Assembly: GCA_021827805.1 (NCBI GenBank)
Contig: JAKAUG010000044.1
Coordinates: forward strand, 1 to 5,937
Source: Bacillota bacterium
GTDB taxonomy: Bacteria > Bacillota > Sulfobacillia > RBS10-35 > JAJYVN01
Length of the DNA: 5,937 nt
Direction: 5' to 3'
Positions 1 through 5,283 of the stretch are shown here, one piece after another. Each line of letters starts with the position of its first letter. The stretch's first letter is position 1. The translations under genes and the position numbers were made by a program. The notes below the pieces were generated by a model. It was not told the origin of the DNA. It made no database searches and worked only from the letters and a program-made list of their open reading frames with translations.

Positions 1-761
1 CCGATCTCTACTCCTTCATCCCCCTTGACCCGGGTGGGGGAAAGCAGGGAGCCCTGGTCTACGGGGGGGACGCGGCGCCGCCGTCCGAGCAGCCCCGGAT
101 CGCCGCCAGCCTGAGCCGAGCCCTCACGGCCGTGCTGCGCGAGGGCGGCCTGGCGAGGCGCCTGGCGCAGGGGTTTCTGGACACGCTGCTCATCAGCTGC
201 GAGCTGTTGGATACCTGTGATCCGCTGAACAGCCGTCATTCCCAGCAGGTGGCGGAGCTCTGCCGCGATCTGGCCGGGGAACTGGGGTGGTCCGCCCCGG
301 ATGTCGCGGCCGCGGAGCTGGCCGGACGGTTGCACGACCTGGGCATGATCGCCGTGGAGCTGTCCCTGCCGCAGAAACCCGGCACCCTCTCCGAGACCGA
401 ACGGGAGGTCGTGCGCCAGCACCCGGGGATCGGCGCCGACCTCTTGGCGGGGCTGCCGCCGGAGATCCTGCCCCCCGACGTGGAGACCGGCGTCCGCTAC
501 CACCATGAGCGCTGGGATGGCTGGGGCTACCCCGAGGGGCTGTCCGGCAAGGACATTCCGGCCATGGGGCGCCTGGTGGCCTGTGCGGAGAACCTGGTGG
601 CGCGCCTCTCAAGCCGCAGCTACCGGCGCGGGTTGTCCCTGCCACGTGCGCTCGGGCAGCTCGCCACCCTGGCCGGCAACCAGCTGGACCCGGAGATGGT
701 GGCCGCACTGCTGCGCCTGTATGCGCTGCGCCACATCGAGCCCGAGATACCCGAATCCTGA
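1..761 (+). CDS. HD-GYP domain protein, 5' end outside the window
   Basis: The frame is open from base 3 with no stop back to the window edge, so the gene is truncated at its 5' end; a GTG at 132 is probably internal. HD-GYP proteins are cytoplasmic cyclic-di-GMP phosphodiesterases. Numbering from codon 132 as residue 1, the domain is visible as H36 (RHSQQVAEL), HD at 68-69 (RLHDLGM), H97 (QHPGIGADLL), HHE at 124-126, D129 and GYP at 132-134 (RWDGWGYPEGL). Two positions depart from the usual motif. The Lys of HDxGK is Met (HDLGM), and the late metal-ligand Asp of the usual ADxxDA is Glu (AENLVA, E153). Activity is therefore uncertain, although most metal ligands remain. The preceding segment (FIPLDPG...GALVYGG) could be the end of a GAF-like sensor domain, which is inference. 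The gene ends 20 bases before the next start, suggesting cotranscription. Confidence 0.9.
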   Translation, partial: DLYSFIPLDPGGGKQGALVYGGDAAPPSEQPRIAASLSRALTAVLREGGLARRLAQGFLDTLLISCELLDTCDPLNSRHSQQVAELCRDLAGELGWSAPDVAAAELAGRLHDLGMIAVELSLPQKPGTLSETEREVVRQHPGIGADLLAGLPPEILPPDVETGVRYHHERWDGWGYPEGLSGKDIPAMGRLVACAENLVARLSSRSYRRGLSLPRALGQLATLAGNQLDPEMVAALLRLYALRHIEPEIPES

Positions 762-781
762 AGTCGCGGGGGGGAAGGCGT

Positions 782-1591
782 GTGCCGCGGGCCGCCAGCC
801 GCCGCTTGCCGCTGCGCTCGTTTGCCGTGTATTACGGGTACGGTCCGCTGCCGGGCCTGGAGCGGATGGACCTGGCCATCCTGGAGCCGGCGGGCTGGCG
901 CCCCCAGGACGTCCAGACCCTGCGCCAGCACGGGGTCCGGACCCTGGCCTACCTGAGCGCCATGGAGGTCACCGGCGAGGTCCTCCGGGAGGCGGGCCTT
1001 GTGCCGGCCGATCTCCTCCGGCCGGGGGGCCGACCGTGGCAGAAGGAGGACCTCGGGGTCCTGGTGGCGGACCCGCGGTCGGTCCGCTGGCGCCGCCACC
1101 TGCAGGCGCGAGCCCAGGATCTGCTCGCTGCCGGATGGGATGGCCTGTTTCTGGACACGCTGGGGGATGTCGAGGACCCCCTGGTGGCGCCCATGGGGGG
1201 CTGGTTGGTCCCGGCCGCGGCCGAGTTGGTGCGCCTGATCCGCGGCGCCGCGGGGGACGCGCTCCTGGTGCAGAACCATGGCATCCTGCTGCTGCTGCCC
1301 CTGGTCGCCCCCTACCTGGACGGCATCTGCTGGGAGAGCCCTCCGCTTGGGCCCGTCGGCCGGGAGGCATGGGTGGGCTGGGCACTGGAGAACATGGCCG
1401 CCACGGCCCTGCACCACCGGCTGCCGCCGCTCCTCGTGGGTCTGGTGCCCCCCGGTCCGGAGGCCAGCACGGCGGTCGCGGCCCTGGAGGCCCTGGCGAC
1501 GCGCTACGGCGGGCTGGCGTACTCCGCGCCGGGGGACTACACTTCCGGGGTGAGGCTGCCCGACGGATCCGTGGTGGTGGCCGCCCGCTGA
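782..1591 (+). CDS. GH114 / TM1410-type TIM-barrel glycoside hydrolase-like protein
   Basis: The 269-residue protein has the landmarks of the GH114 (TM1410, endo-alpha-1,4-polygalactosaminidase-related) barrel. They run in order: YYGYG at 17-21, MDLAILEP at 29-36, TLAYLSAME at 54-62, GWDGLFLDTL at 118-127, LLVQNHG at 161-167 and DGICWES at 180-186. By analogy with characterised GH114 enzymes, D125 (FLDT) and E185 (CWES) are the likely catalytic acids. Family members cleave galactosamine-containing exopolysaccharide such as Pel, but many are uncharacterised. No signal peptide or membrane segment is visible: the N-terminus (MPRAASRRLP) is basic and leads straight into the first strand. That is odd for an enzyme expected outside the cell. 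The start is GTG at 782 with a close GGAAGG upstream; the next in-frame Met (residue 29) would remove the first strand. The gene is 20 bases after the HD-GYP gene and 61 before the kinase. The family call is firm, the substrate is not. Confidence 0.8.
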   Translation: MPRAASRRLPLRSFAVYYGYGPLPGLERMDLAILEPAGWRPQDVQTLRQHGVRTLAYLSAMEVTGEVLREAGLVPADLLRPGGRPWQKEDLGVLVADPRSVRWRRHLQARAQDLLAAGWDGLFLDTLGDVEDPLVAPMGGWLVPAAAELVRLIRGAAGDALLVQNHGILLLLPLVAPYLDGICWESPPLGPVGREAWVGWALENMAATALHHRLPPLLVGLVPPGPEASTAVAALEALATRYGGLAYSAPGDYTSGVRLPDGSVVVAAR

Positions 1592-1630
1592 CCCAGGTCC
1601 GTCGAGGGGAGGGACGCGCCCGCGCCGCCC

Positions 1631-1652
1631 CCGGTCGGGGGGCCGGGACCGG
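1631..1652 (+). promoter_or_regulatory. Hairpin abutting the kinase start codon
   Basis: CCGGTC (1631-1636) is perfectly complementary to GACCGG (1647-1652), leaving a 10-base loop that contains the GGGGGG ribosome-binding-like tract. The structure ends directly before the ATG at 1653. It might present or modulate the ribosome site, but six-base GC stems are common in DNA this GC-rich. I see the pairing; the function is speculation. Confidence 0.25.
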
Positions 1653-2960
1653 ATGGATGCGAACTTGTCGGCGACCAACGCCACCCGTGCGGTGTACCAC
1701 CAGGTCGTGGAGGATGCCCGTGAGGCATCCGGAGCGCGCTGGGTGCAGCTGACCGGCCTGGAGGCCGGCACCCGGCAGGTGCGGCAGGTGGCCTGGTCCT
1801 CGCTGGACCTGCCTCCCCTGCGGGCGGCCCTCGCCCGGGCCCTGGCCGCCGTGCCCGATTTCCTCCCCCACCGCGTGACCTTTCCCGCCACCATCAACCC
1901 CGCCGTCGAGCGCATCTACCTCGCCGGAGAGGTCGTGTCCGCGCCGCTTGTCCAGGTGGCGGAGGGCGCGGTGCCGGCCACCCTGGTGGAGGTGGCGGGG
2001 GCGCTGGGCGGGATGCGCCACGTCCTGGCGGTGCCCCTGCGCTGGAGCGGCCGTGTGGTGGGTGCCCTGAACTTCCACACCCCGGAGCCCGCCTCCGCGA
2101 GCCAGGGGCGCATGTGCGCCGCCTTTGCCCGTCAGGTGGCCCTGATGCTGGAGAACAAGGCGCTGGCGGCGGCCACCCGCCGCCAGGTGCGGGAACTGCG
2201 GGTCTCGCGTGCGCGCATCACCCAGGCTGAGGACGACCTGCGGCGCTCCATCGCCGAGGAGCTGCACGGCCAGATCCAGTCCAGACTCCTGGTCGGCTGG
2301 ATCCGACTGGGGGAGGCCGAGGCGGCGTGGGAATCGAGCCCCGGGCGGGCCCGAGCGCTCGTGTCCGAGGTGCGCGGCGACCTGGCCGAGCTGCGTGAGC
2401 GGGATGTGCGCCAGGTCAGCCATCGACTGCATCCCGCGGCGATCGCCGTGGGTCTCTTGCCCGCGCTGCGTTCCCTGGCGGACCGCTTTCATCCCTCGCT
2501 GGAGGTCGAACTGCGGGTGCCGGATGCGACCCTGGCCGCGGATCACCCCACGGGCGGCCGCATTCCGCGGGATGTGCGTTTGACCGCCTATCGCGTGGTG
2601 GAGGAGGGGCTCGGCAACGCCGTCGGGCACGGCAGGGCCCGGCACGCCCTGGTCCGGGTGGAACTGGTGGCGGGGGCCCTGGATGTGTCCGTGCGGGACG
2701 ACGGGCAGGGTCCGGCCGGAGGGCCTCCGGGCCTGGGCCTGACGCTGATCGCGGCACGGGTCGATCAGCACGGTGGCAACTGGTCCCTCACGGGGGCGGC
2801 GGGGCAGGGCTGCACCCTGCGGGCGCATCTGCCCCTTCTGCCCCCGGTACCATCCGGGAGAGAAGAGGAGATCCTTGGGGAGGTCGTCTTCGATCCCCTC
2901 TGGGATGAGGCGCCGCTGTCGTCCGACGGTACCGGGCGGGAGCGCCAGGGCATGGGCTGA
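1653..2960 (+). CDS. Soluble GAF sensor histidine kinase, NarL/DesK class (HisKA_3)
   Basis: The protein has 435 residues and no membrane helices, so it should sense a cytoplasmic signal. Residues about 10-170 form a GAF-like sensor domain (HVLAVPLRWSGRVVGALNFH at 123-142). A helical linker leads to the dimerisation/phosphoacceptor segment (RRSIAEELHGQIQSRLL, His205), followed by RLHPAAIAVGLLPALRSL at 258-275, typical of HisKA_3 kinases. The ATPase domain has an N box with N322 (GLGNAVGHGRA), a G1 box (DDGQGP, 349-354) and a G2 box (GLGL, 360-363). About 36 residues after the ATPase domain match nothing I recognise. The residue after the phosphoacceptor His is Gly rather than the usual Asp/Glu. 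The ATG at 1653 follows a GGGGGG tract at 1637-1642. No response regulator lies downstream in the window, so the partner may be upstream of base 1 or elsewhere. The family assignment is strong and the signal is unknown. Confidence 0.9.
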   Translation: MDANLSATNATRAVYHQVVEDAREASGARWVQLTGLEAGTRQVRQVAWSSLDLPPLRAALARALAAVPDFLPHRVTFPATINPAVERIYLAGEVVSAPLVQVAEGAVPATLVEVAGALGGMRHVLAVPLRWSGRVVGALNFHTPEPASASQGRMCAAFARQVALMLENKALAAATRRQVRELRVSRARITQAEDDLRRSIAEELHGQIQSRLLVGWIRLGEAEAAWESSPGRARALVSEVRGDLAELRERDVRQVSHRLHPAAIAVGLLPALRSLADRFHPSLEVELRVPDATLAADHPTGGRIPRDVRLTAYRVVEEGLGNAVGHGRARHALVRVELVAGALDVSVRDDGQGPAGGPPGLGLTLIAARVDQHGGNWSLTGAAGQGCTLRAHLPLLPPVPSGREEEILGEVVFDPLWDEAPLSSDGTGRERQGMG

Positions 2961-3198
2961 AGGGATTCTGGCGCCAGGCTGGGCGCTGGAACGCTCAGAA
3001 CCCAGAAGGACGTGGGGCCCGAGACGGGAAGGCCACCCTGGGCCCACTCCTCGGGTGGACCGGTTCCGGGAGGAATGTGTCGCGAGTCCGCTCGTTGCCC
3101 GAGCCCCAGCGGGGGCCAATTCCGGGCGGGAAAGGGACGGCTGCCTGGTCGGGCGGACGGCACGGAAGGATTCCGTGCTTTTGCACCAGGCTCTTGGG
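2961..3198 (+). other. Untranslated leader upstream of the oxidoreductase gene
   Basis: These 238 bases hold no gene I can support, although one frame stays open by chance. They contain several inverted repeats. TTCTGG (2966-2971) pairs with CCAGAA (3002-3007) around an inner GCGCC/GGGCGC hairpin (2971-2975 with 2982-2986). CTCGGG (3050-3055) could pair with either of two CCCGAG copies (3018-3023 or 3098-3103), which are alternative folds. The leader ends in the terminator-like hairpin listed separately. No known riboswitch consensus is recognisable, and no clear -35/-10 promoter is visible. Confidence 0.4.
3160..3182 (+). terminator. Terminator-like hairpin just upstream of the oxidoreductase start
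   Basis: GCACGGAA (3160-3167) pairs perfectly with TTCCGTGC (3171-3178) across a 3-base GGA loop, and TTTT follows at 3179-3182. This is the form of an intrinsic terminator with a short U tract. It ends 16 bases before the ATG at 3199, leaving no room for a promoter between hairpin and gene. If it terminates, it must do so conditionally (attenuation). Alternatively it may mask the AAGGA at 3166-3170, which would serve the alternative GTG 3175 or TTG 3181 starts. Confidence 0.45.
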
Positions 3199-3834
3199 AT
3201 GCCGCAGTTGGGCGAAGCGGACCGCCAGGCCGTGGTCCGCATGTTTGCGGGGGCCAGCCGACCGGTGGAGGTCCGGGTGGTGGATCCCGCCGCCGAGGCG
3301 AGCGGGCAGCAGGGCTTTGTCTCTCTGCTGCGGGAGGTTTCGGAACTTGCGCCCATGGTGCGGGTCCGCACGGGGACCCCCGACGAGCTGGGGGTGACCG
3401 TGGAACGCACCCCGGCGCTGATCCTGTTCGATGCCGAGGGGAGAGACCTGCGGGTACGCTTTTCCGGCTTTCCGAATGGCTACGAATTCGCCAGCCTGCT
3501 CGCCGCGCTGACCGACGCGGCGGCGGAGGGCACATCCCTGGCTCCGGCCACGGTCTCGGCTCTGGAGGCCCTTGCACAGGATGTCGCCATCAAGGTGTTC
3601 ACCACACCCACCTGACCGCACTGCCCCCGGGCGGTCCGCCTGGCGAACCGGATGGCGCTCCAGAGCCCCCGCATCGTGGCCGAGAGCATCGACGCCACGC
3701 GCTTCCCCTCCCTGGCCGGTCTGTATCAGGTCCGGGGGGTGCCCCGCATCGTCTTCAACCAGCACCTGGCGGTCGAGGGGGCGGTCCCTGAGGCGACGTT
3801 TCTGCAGCAATTGCTGCGCGCGACGAGCCAGTAG
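3199..3834 (+). CDS. Predicted selenoprotein: PDO / glutaredoxin-like two-domain thioredoxin-fold disulfide oxidoreductase with a UxxC active site
   Basis: Read through one in-frame TGA, this encodes 211 residues, close to the usual length of the protein disulfide oxidoreductase (glutaredoxin-like, two thioredoxin folds) family. The N-terminal fold starts GEADRQAVVRMF (5-16) and includes the family signature VRFSGFPNGYEFASLL (86-101). The C-terminal fold has IKVFTTPT-U-PHCPRAVRLA (131-149), where family members have PTCPYCPRAV. The TGA, residue 139, thus replaces the first redox cysteine, with Cys142 as partner. The cis-proline loop GVPRIVFN (180-187) and EGAVPE (193-198) follow, then TAG. 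The same frame continues across the TGA without any indel, and a SECIS-like hairpin follows. The N-terminal fold has no CxxC, so UPHC is the only redox centre. Such cytoplasmic proteins reduce or exchange disulfides. The start is ATG 3199, with AGG 8 bases upstream; GTG 3175 and TTG 3181 are alternatives. A pseudogene created by one TGC-to-TGA change is the main competing explanation. Confidence 0.82.
3613..3615 (+). other. In-frame UGA predicted to encode selenocysteine (Sec139)
   Basis: The codon series is ACC-TGA-CCG-CAC-TGC, giving T-U-P-H-C. In homologues the residue at this place is the catalytic N-terminal Cys of CPYC. Cys-to-Sec exchange at a thioredoxin-fold attacking residue is the commonest pattern in redox selenoproteins. 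Coding resemblance is strong on both sides of the codon in one frame. Confidence 0.8.
3627..3643 (+). promoter_or_regulatory. Candidate bacterial SECIS element
   Basis: Bases 3627-3633 (CCGGGCG) pair with 3637-3643 (CGCCTGG): seven consecutive pairs, one of them G-U, with the 3-base apical loop GUC at 3634-3636. Bacterial SECIS hairpins, bound by SelB, lie within the coding sequence just after the UGA. They have a small apical loop with a G in its first two positions, about 16-37 bases from the UGA. Here the loop G follows the UGA by 18 intervening bases. The tip GCGGUCCGC resembles the GGUC tip of the E. coli fdhF element as I recall it. Because the DNA is GC-rich, a hairpin alone would be weak evidence; loop content, spacing and the matched Cys position make it convincing. 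Confidence 0.7.
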
Positions 3835-3854
3835 CGCCCGCGCCGCGCCGCGGG

Positions 3855-3931
3855 GCCCTGGGCCTCAAGGGAAGGGATGCCGGTCTGGATCGGCCGGACA
3901 TCCCTTCCGTCCGCCCAGCCCGGCCCAGGGC
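3855..3931 (+). repeat. Nested inverted repeat between the oxidoreductase and phosphofructokinase genes
   Basis: Two perfect 10-base stems are nested. The outer is GCCCTGGGCC (3855-3864) with GGCCCAGGGC (3922-3931). The inner is GGAAGGGATG (3870-3879) with CATCCCTTCC (3899-3908). Inside the inner stem CCGG (3880-3883) can pair with CCGG (3894-3897). No T tract follows on either strand, so it is not a classic intrinsic terminator. It may still end transcription of the upstream gene, protect its mRNA, or be a palindromic mobile repeat. Confidence 0.6.
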
Positions 3932-4010
3932 GGCACGGAATGAGGAGGGAGGCCCACCAGCAAGCTGATGGCGGCGGACAGCCCCAGCGGATCCAGACGG
4001 CACACGCGAC

Positions 4011-4026
4011 AAGGGTGATGGCGATG
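4011..4026 (+). promoter_or_regulatory. Ribosome binding site deciding the phosphofructokinase start
   Basis: AAGGG at 4011-4015 lies 8 bases before the ATG at 4024 but only 2 before the ATG at 4018, which favours 4024. The 4018 start would add Met-Ala and give a family-like MAMKNAFYAQ beginning, so it remains possible. Confidence 0.5.
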
Positions 4027-5283
4027 AAAAACGCATTCTACGCCCAGTCGGGGGGAGGCACCGCGGTCATCAACGCCTCCGCCTGCGGAGTGATCCAGGC
4101 GGCCCGAGCCCATCCCGACCGGATTGGAAAGGTGTACGCGGGACGCGACGGCATCATCGGGGCCCTGACCGAGGACCTGATCGACACCAGCCAGGAATCC
4201 GACGAGGCCATCGCGGCCCTGCGCCACACGCCGGCGGAGGCCTTCGGCTCCTGCCGCTACCGCCTGAAGGATCTCGACGAGGACCGTGCGGAGTATGAGC
4301 GCCTGCTGGCCGTCTTCCGCGCCCATGACATCGGCTACTTCTTTTACAACGGCGGCAACGACTCGCAGGACACGGCCTGGAAGATCTCGCGGCTGGCGGA
4401 GCGCGCGGGCTACCCGCTGATCGTCGTCGGTGTGCCCAAGACCGTGGACAATGACCTGCTCGGCACGGACACCTGCCCCGGCTTCGGCTCCGTGGCCAAG
4501 TATGTGGCGGTGTCCGTGCTGGAGGCCGCTCTGGACGTGGCCTCCATGGCGCGGACGTCCACGCGGCTCTTCATCCTGGAAGTCATGGGCCGCCATGCGG
4601 GTTGGATCACGGCCTCCGCCGGCCTGGCGGCCCGGCGGGAGGGGGATGCGCCGCACGTGCTGCTCTTCCCGGAGGTGCCGTTCGACCCCGAGCCCTTCCT
4701 GGCCCTGGTGCAGCAGACGGTGGAGCGCGTCGGTTACTGCATCGTGGTGGCCTCCGAGGGTCTCAGGGACCGGCAGGGGCGCTTTGTGAGCGAGGTCGGC
4801 ACCCACGACGCCTTCGGGCATGCGCAGCTCGGAGGGGTGGCTCCCATCCTGGCCAATCTGACGACCGAACGTCTTGGGTACAAGCACCACTGGGCCGTGG
4901 CCGACTACCTGCAGCGCTCGGCGCGGCACGTGGCGTCCCGCACCGACGTGGAGCAGGCCCATGCCCTGGGCCGGGCCGCCGTGGAGCTGGCGCTGGAGGG
5001 TCGCAACGCGGTCCTGCCTGTGATCGTGCGCCTCTCGGACGAGCCCTACCGCTGGACCATCGGGGTGGAGAGCCTCTCGGCAGTGGCCAACAAGGAGCGG
5101 GCTCTGCCTCGGGATTTCATCCGTGCGGACGGGTTCGGGATCACGCCCGCGGCGCGCCGTTACCTGGCGCCGCTGATCGAAGGTGAGGATTACCCGCCGT
5201 ACGAGCATGGGCTGCCATGCTACGTGCAGCTACGCAATGCCCCGGTCCCCCAGGTGCTGCGGGAGAAGTTCGCGGTGCGCTAG
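4024..5283 (+). CDS. pfp: Pyrophosphate-dependent 6-phosphofructokinase
   Basis: This 419-residue cytoplasmic enzyme belongs to the phosphofructokinase A family. It interconverts fructose 6-phosphate + PPi and fructose 1,6-bisphosphate + phosphate, reversibly, in glycolysis and gluconeogenesis. Visible landmarks are AQSGGGTAVINAS (7-19), GRDGIIGALTEDLID (40-54), the phosphate-donor loop YNGGNDSQDT (108-117), PKTVDNDL (138-145), PGFGSVAKY (152-160), EVMGRHAGW (186-194) and HHWAVADYLQRSAR (288-301). PPi specificity is indicated by Asp at the fourth place of GGNDS (D113) and Lys in PKTVDND (K139); ATP enzymes carry Gly at both. D142 matches the catalytic base. Oddities are Asn112 where the family usually has Asp or Gly, and Gly12 where Val is common in SGGVTAV. 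The start is taken at ATG 4024 from the AAGGG spacing. It follows the nested inverted repeat by about 90 bases and may have its own promoter, though none is obvious. Confidence 0.93.
   Translation: MKNAFYAQSGGGTAVINASACGVIQAARAHPDRIGKVYAGRDGIIGALTEDLIDTSQESDEAIAALRHTPAEAFGSCRYRLKDLDEDRAEYERLLAVFRAHDIGYFFYNGGNDSQDTAWKISRLAERAGYPLIVVGVPKTVDNDLLGTDTCPGFGSVAKYVAVSVLEAALDVASMARTSTRLFILEVMGRHAGWITASAGLAARREGDAPHVLLFPEVPFDPEPFLALVQQTVERVGYCIVVASEGLRDRQGRFVSEVGTHDAFGHAQLGGVAPILANLTTERLGYKHHWAVADYLQRSARHVASRTDVEQAHALGRAAVELALEGRNAVLPVIVRLSDEPYRWTIGVESLSAVANKERALPRDFIRADGFGITPAARRYLAPLIEGEDYPPYEHGLPCYVQLRNAPVPQVLREKFAVR

Noticed and set aside
505..1752. Long overlapping frames on both strands across the HD-GYP and GH114 genes
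   Set aside because: They are low-complexity Arg/Gly/Pro/Ala translations typical of off-frame reading in GC-rich genes, with no recognisable domains.
2941..2990. Intrinsic terminator directly after the kinase gene
   Set aside because: Short GC-rich stems (such as the CTGGCGCCAG palindrome at 2968-2977) are present, but no T tract follows.
3040..3080. T-box-like sequence (GGGTGGACCGG) in the leader
   Set aside because: The match to the T-box consensus is partial. It lies about 100 bases from the terminator-like hairpin rather than overlapping it, and the downstream gene is not an aminoacyl-tRNA or amino-acid gene.
3652..3834. A separate 60-residue protein starting at ATG 3652
   Set aside because: It is the C-terminal continuation of the oxidoreductase in the same frame. 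Its start lies inside the conserved helix after UPHC, and there is no independent ribosome site.
3968..4018. 16-codon ORF whose TGA overlaps the ATG at 4018, as a possible leader peptide
   Set aside because: The nearest strong purine tract (AGGAGG at 3943-3948) is 19 bases upstream, too far to serve this ATG, and the peptide shows no regulatory codon run.
3940..4023. Upstream ATG at 3940 as the phosphofructokinase start
   Set aside because: It would add 28 residues unlike any phosphofructokinase N-terminus, and its own ribosome site is poor. The family similarity begins at KNAFYAQSGG.
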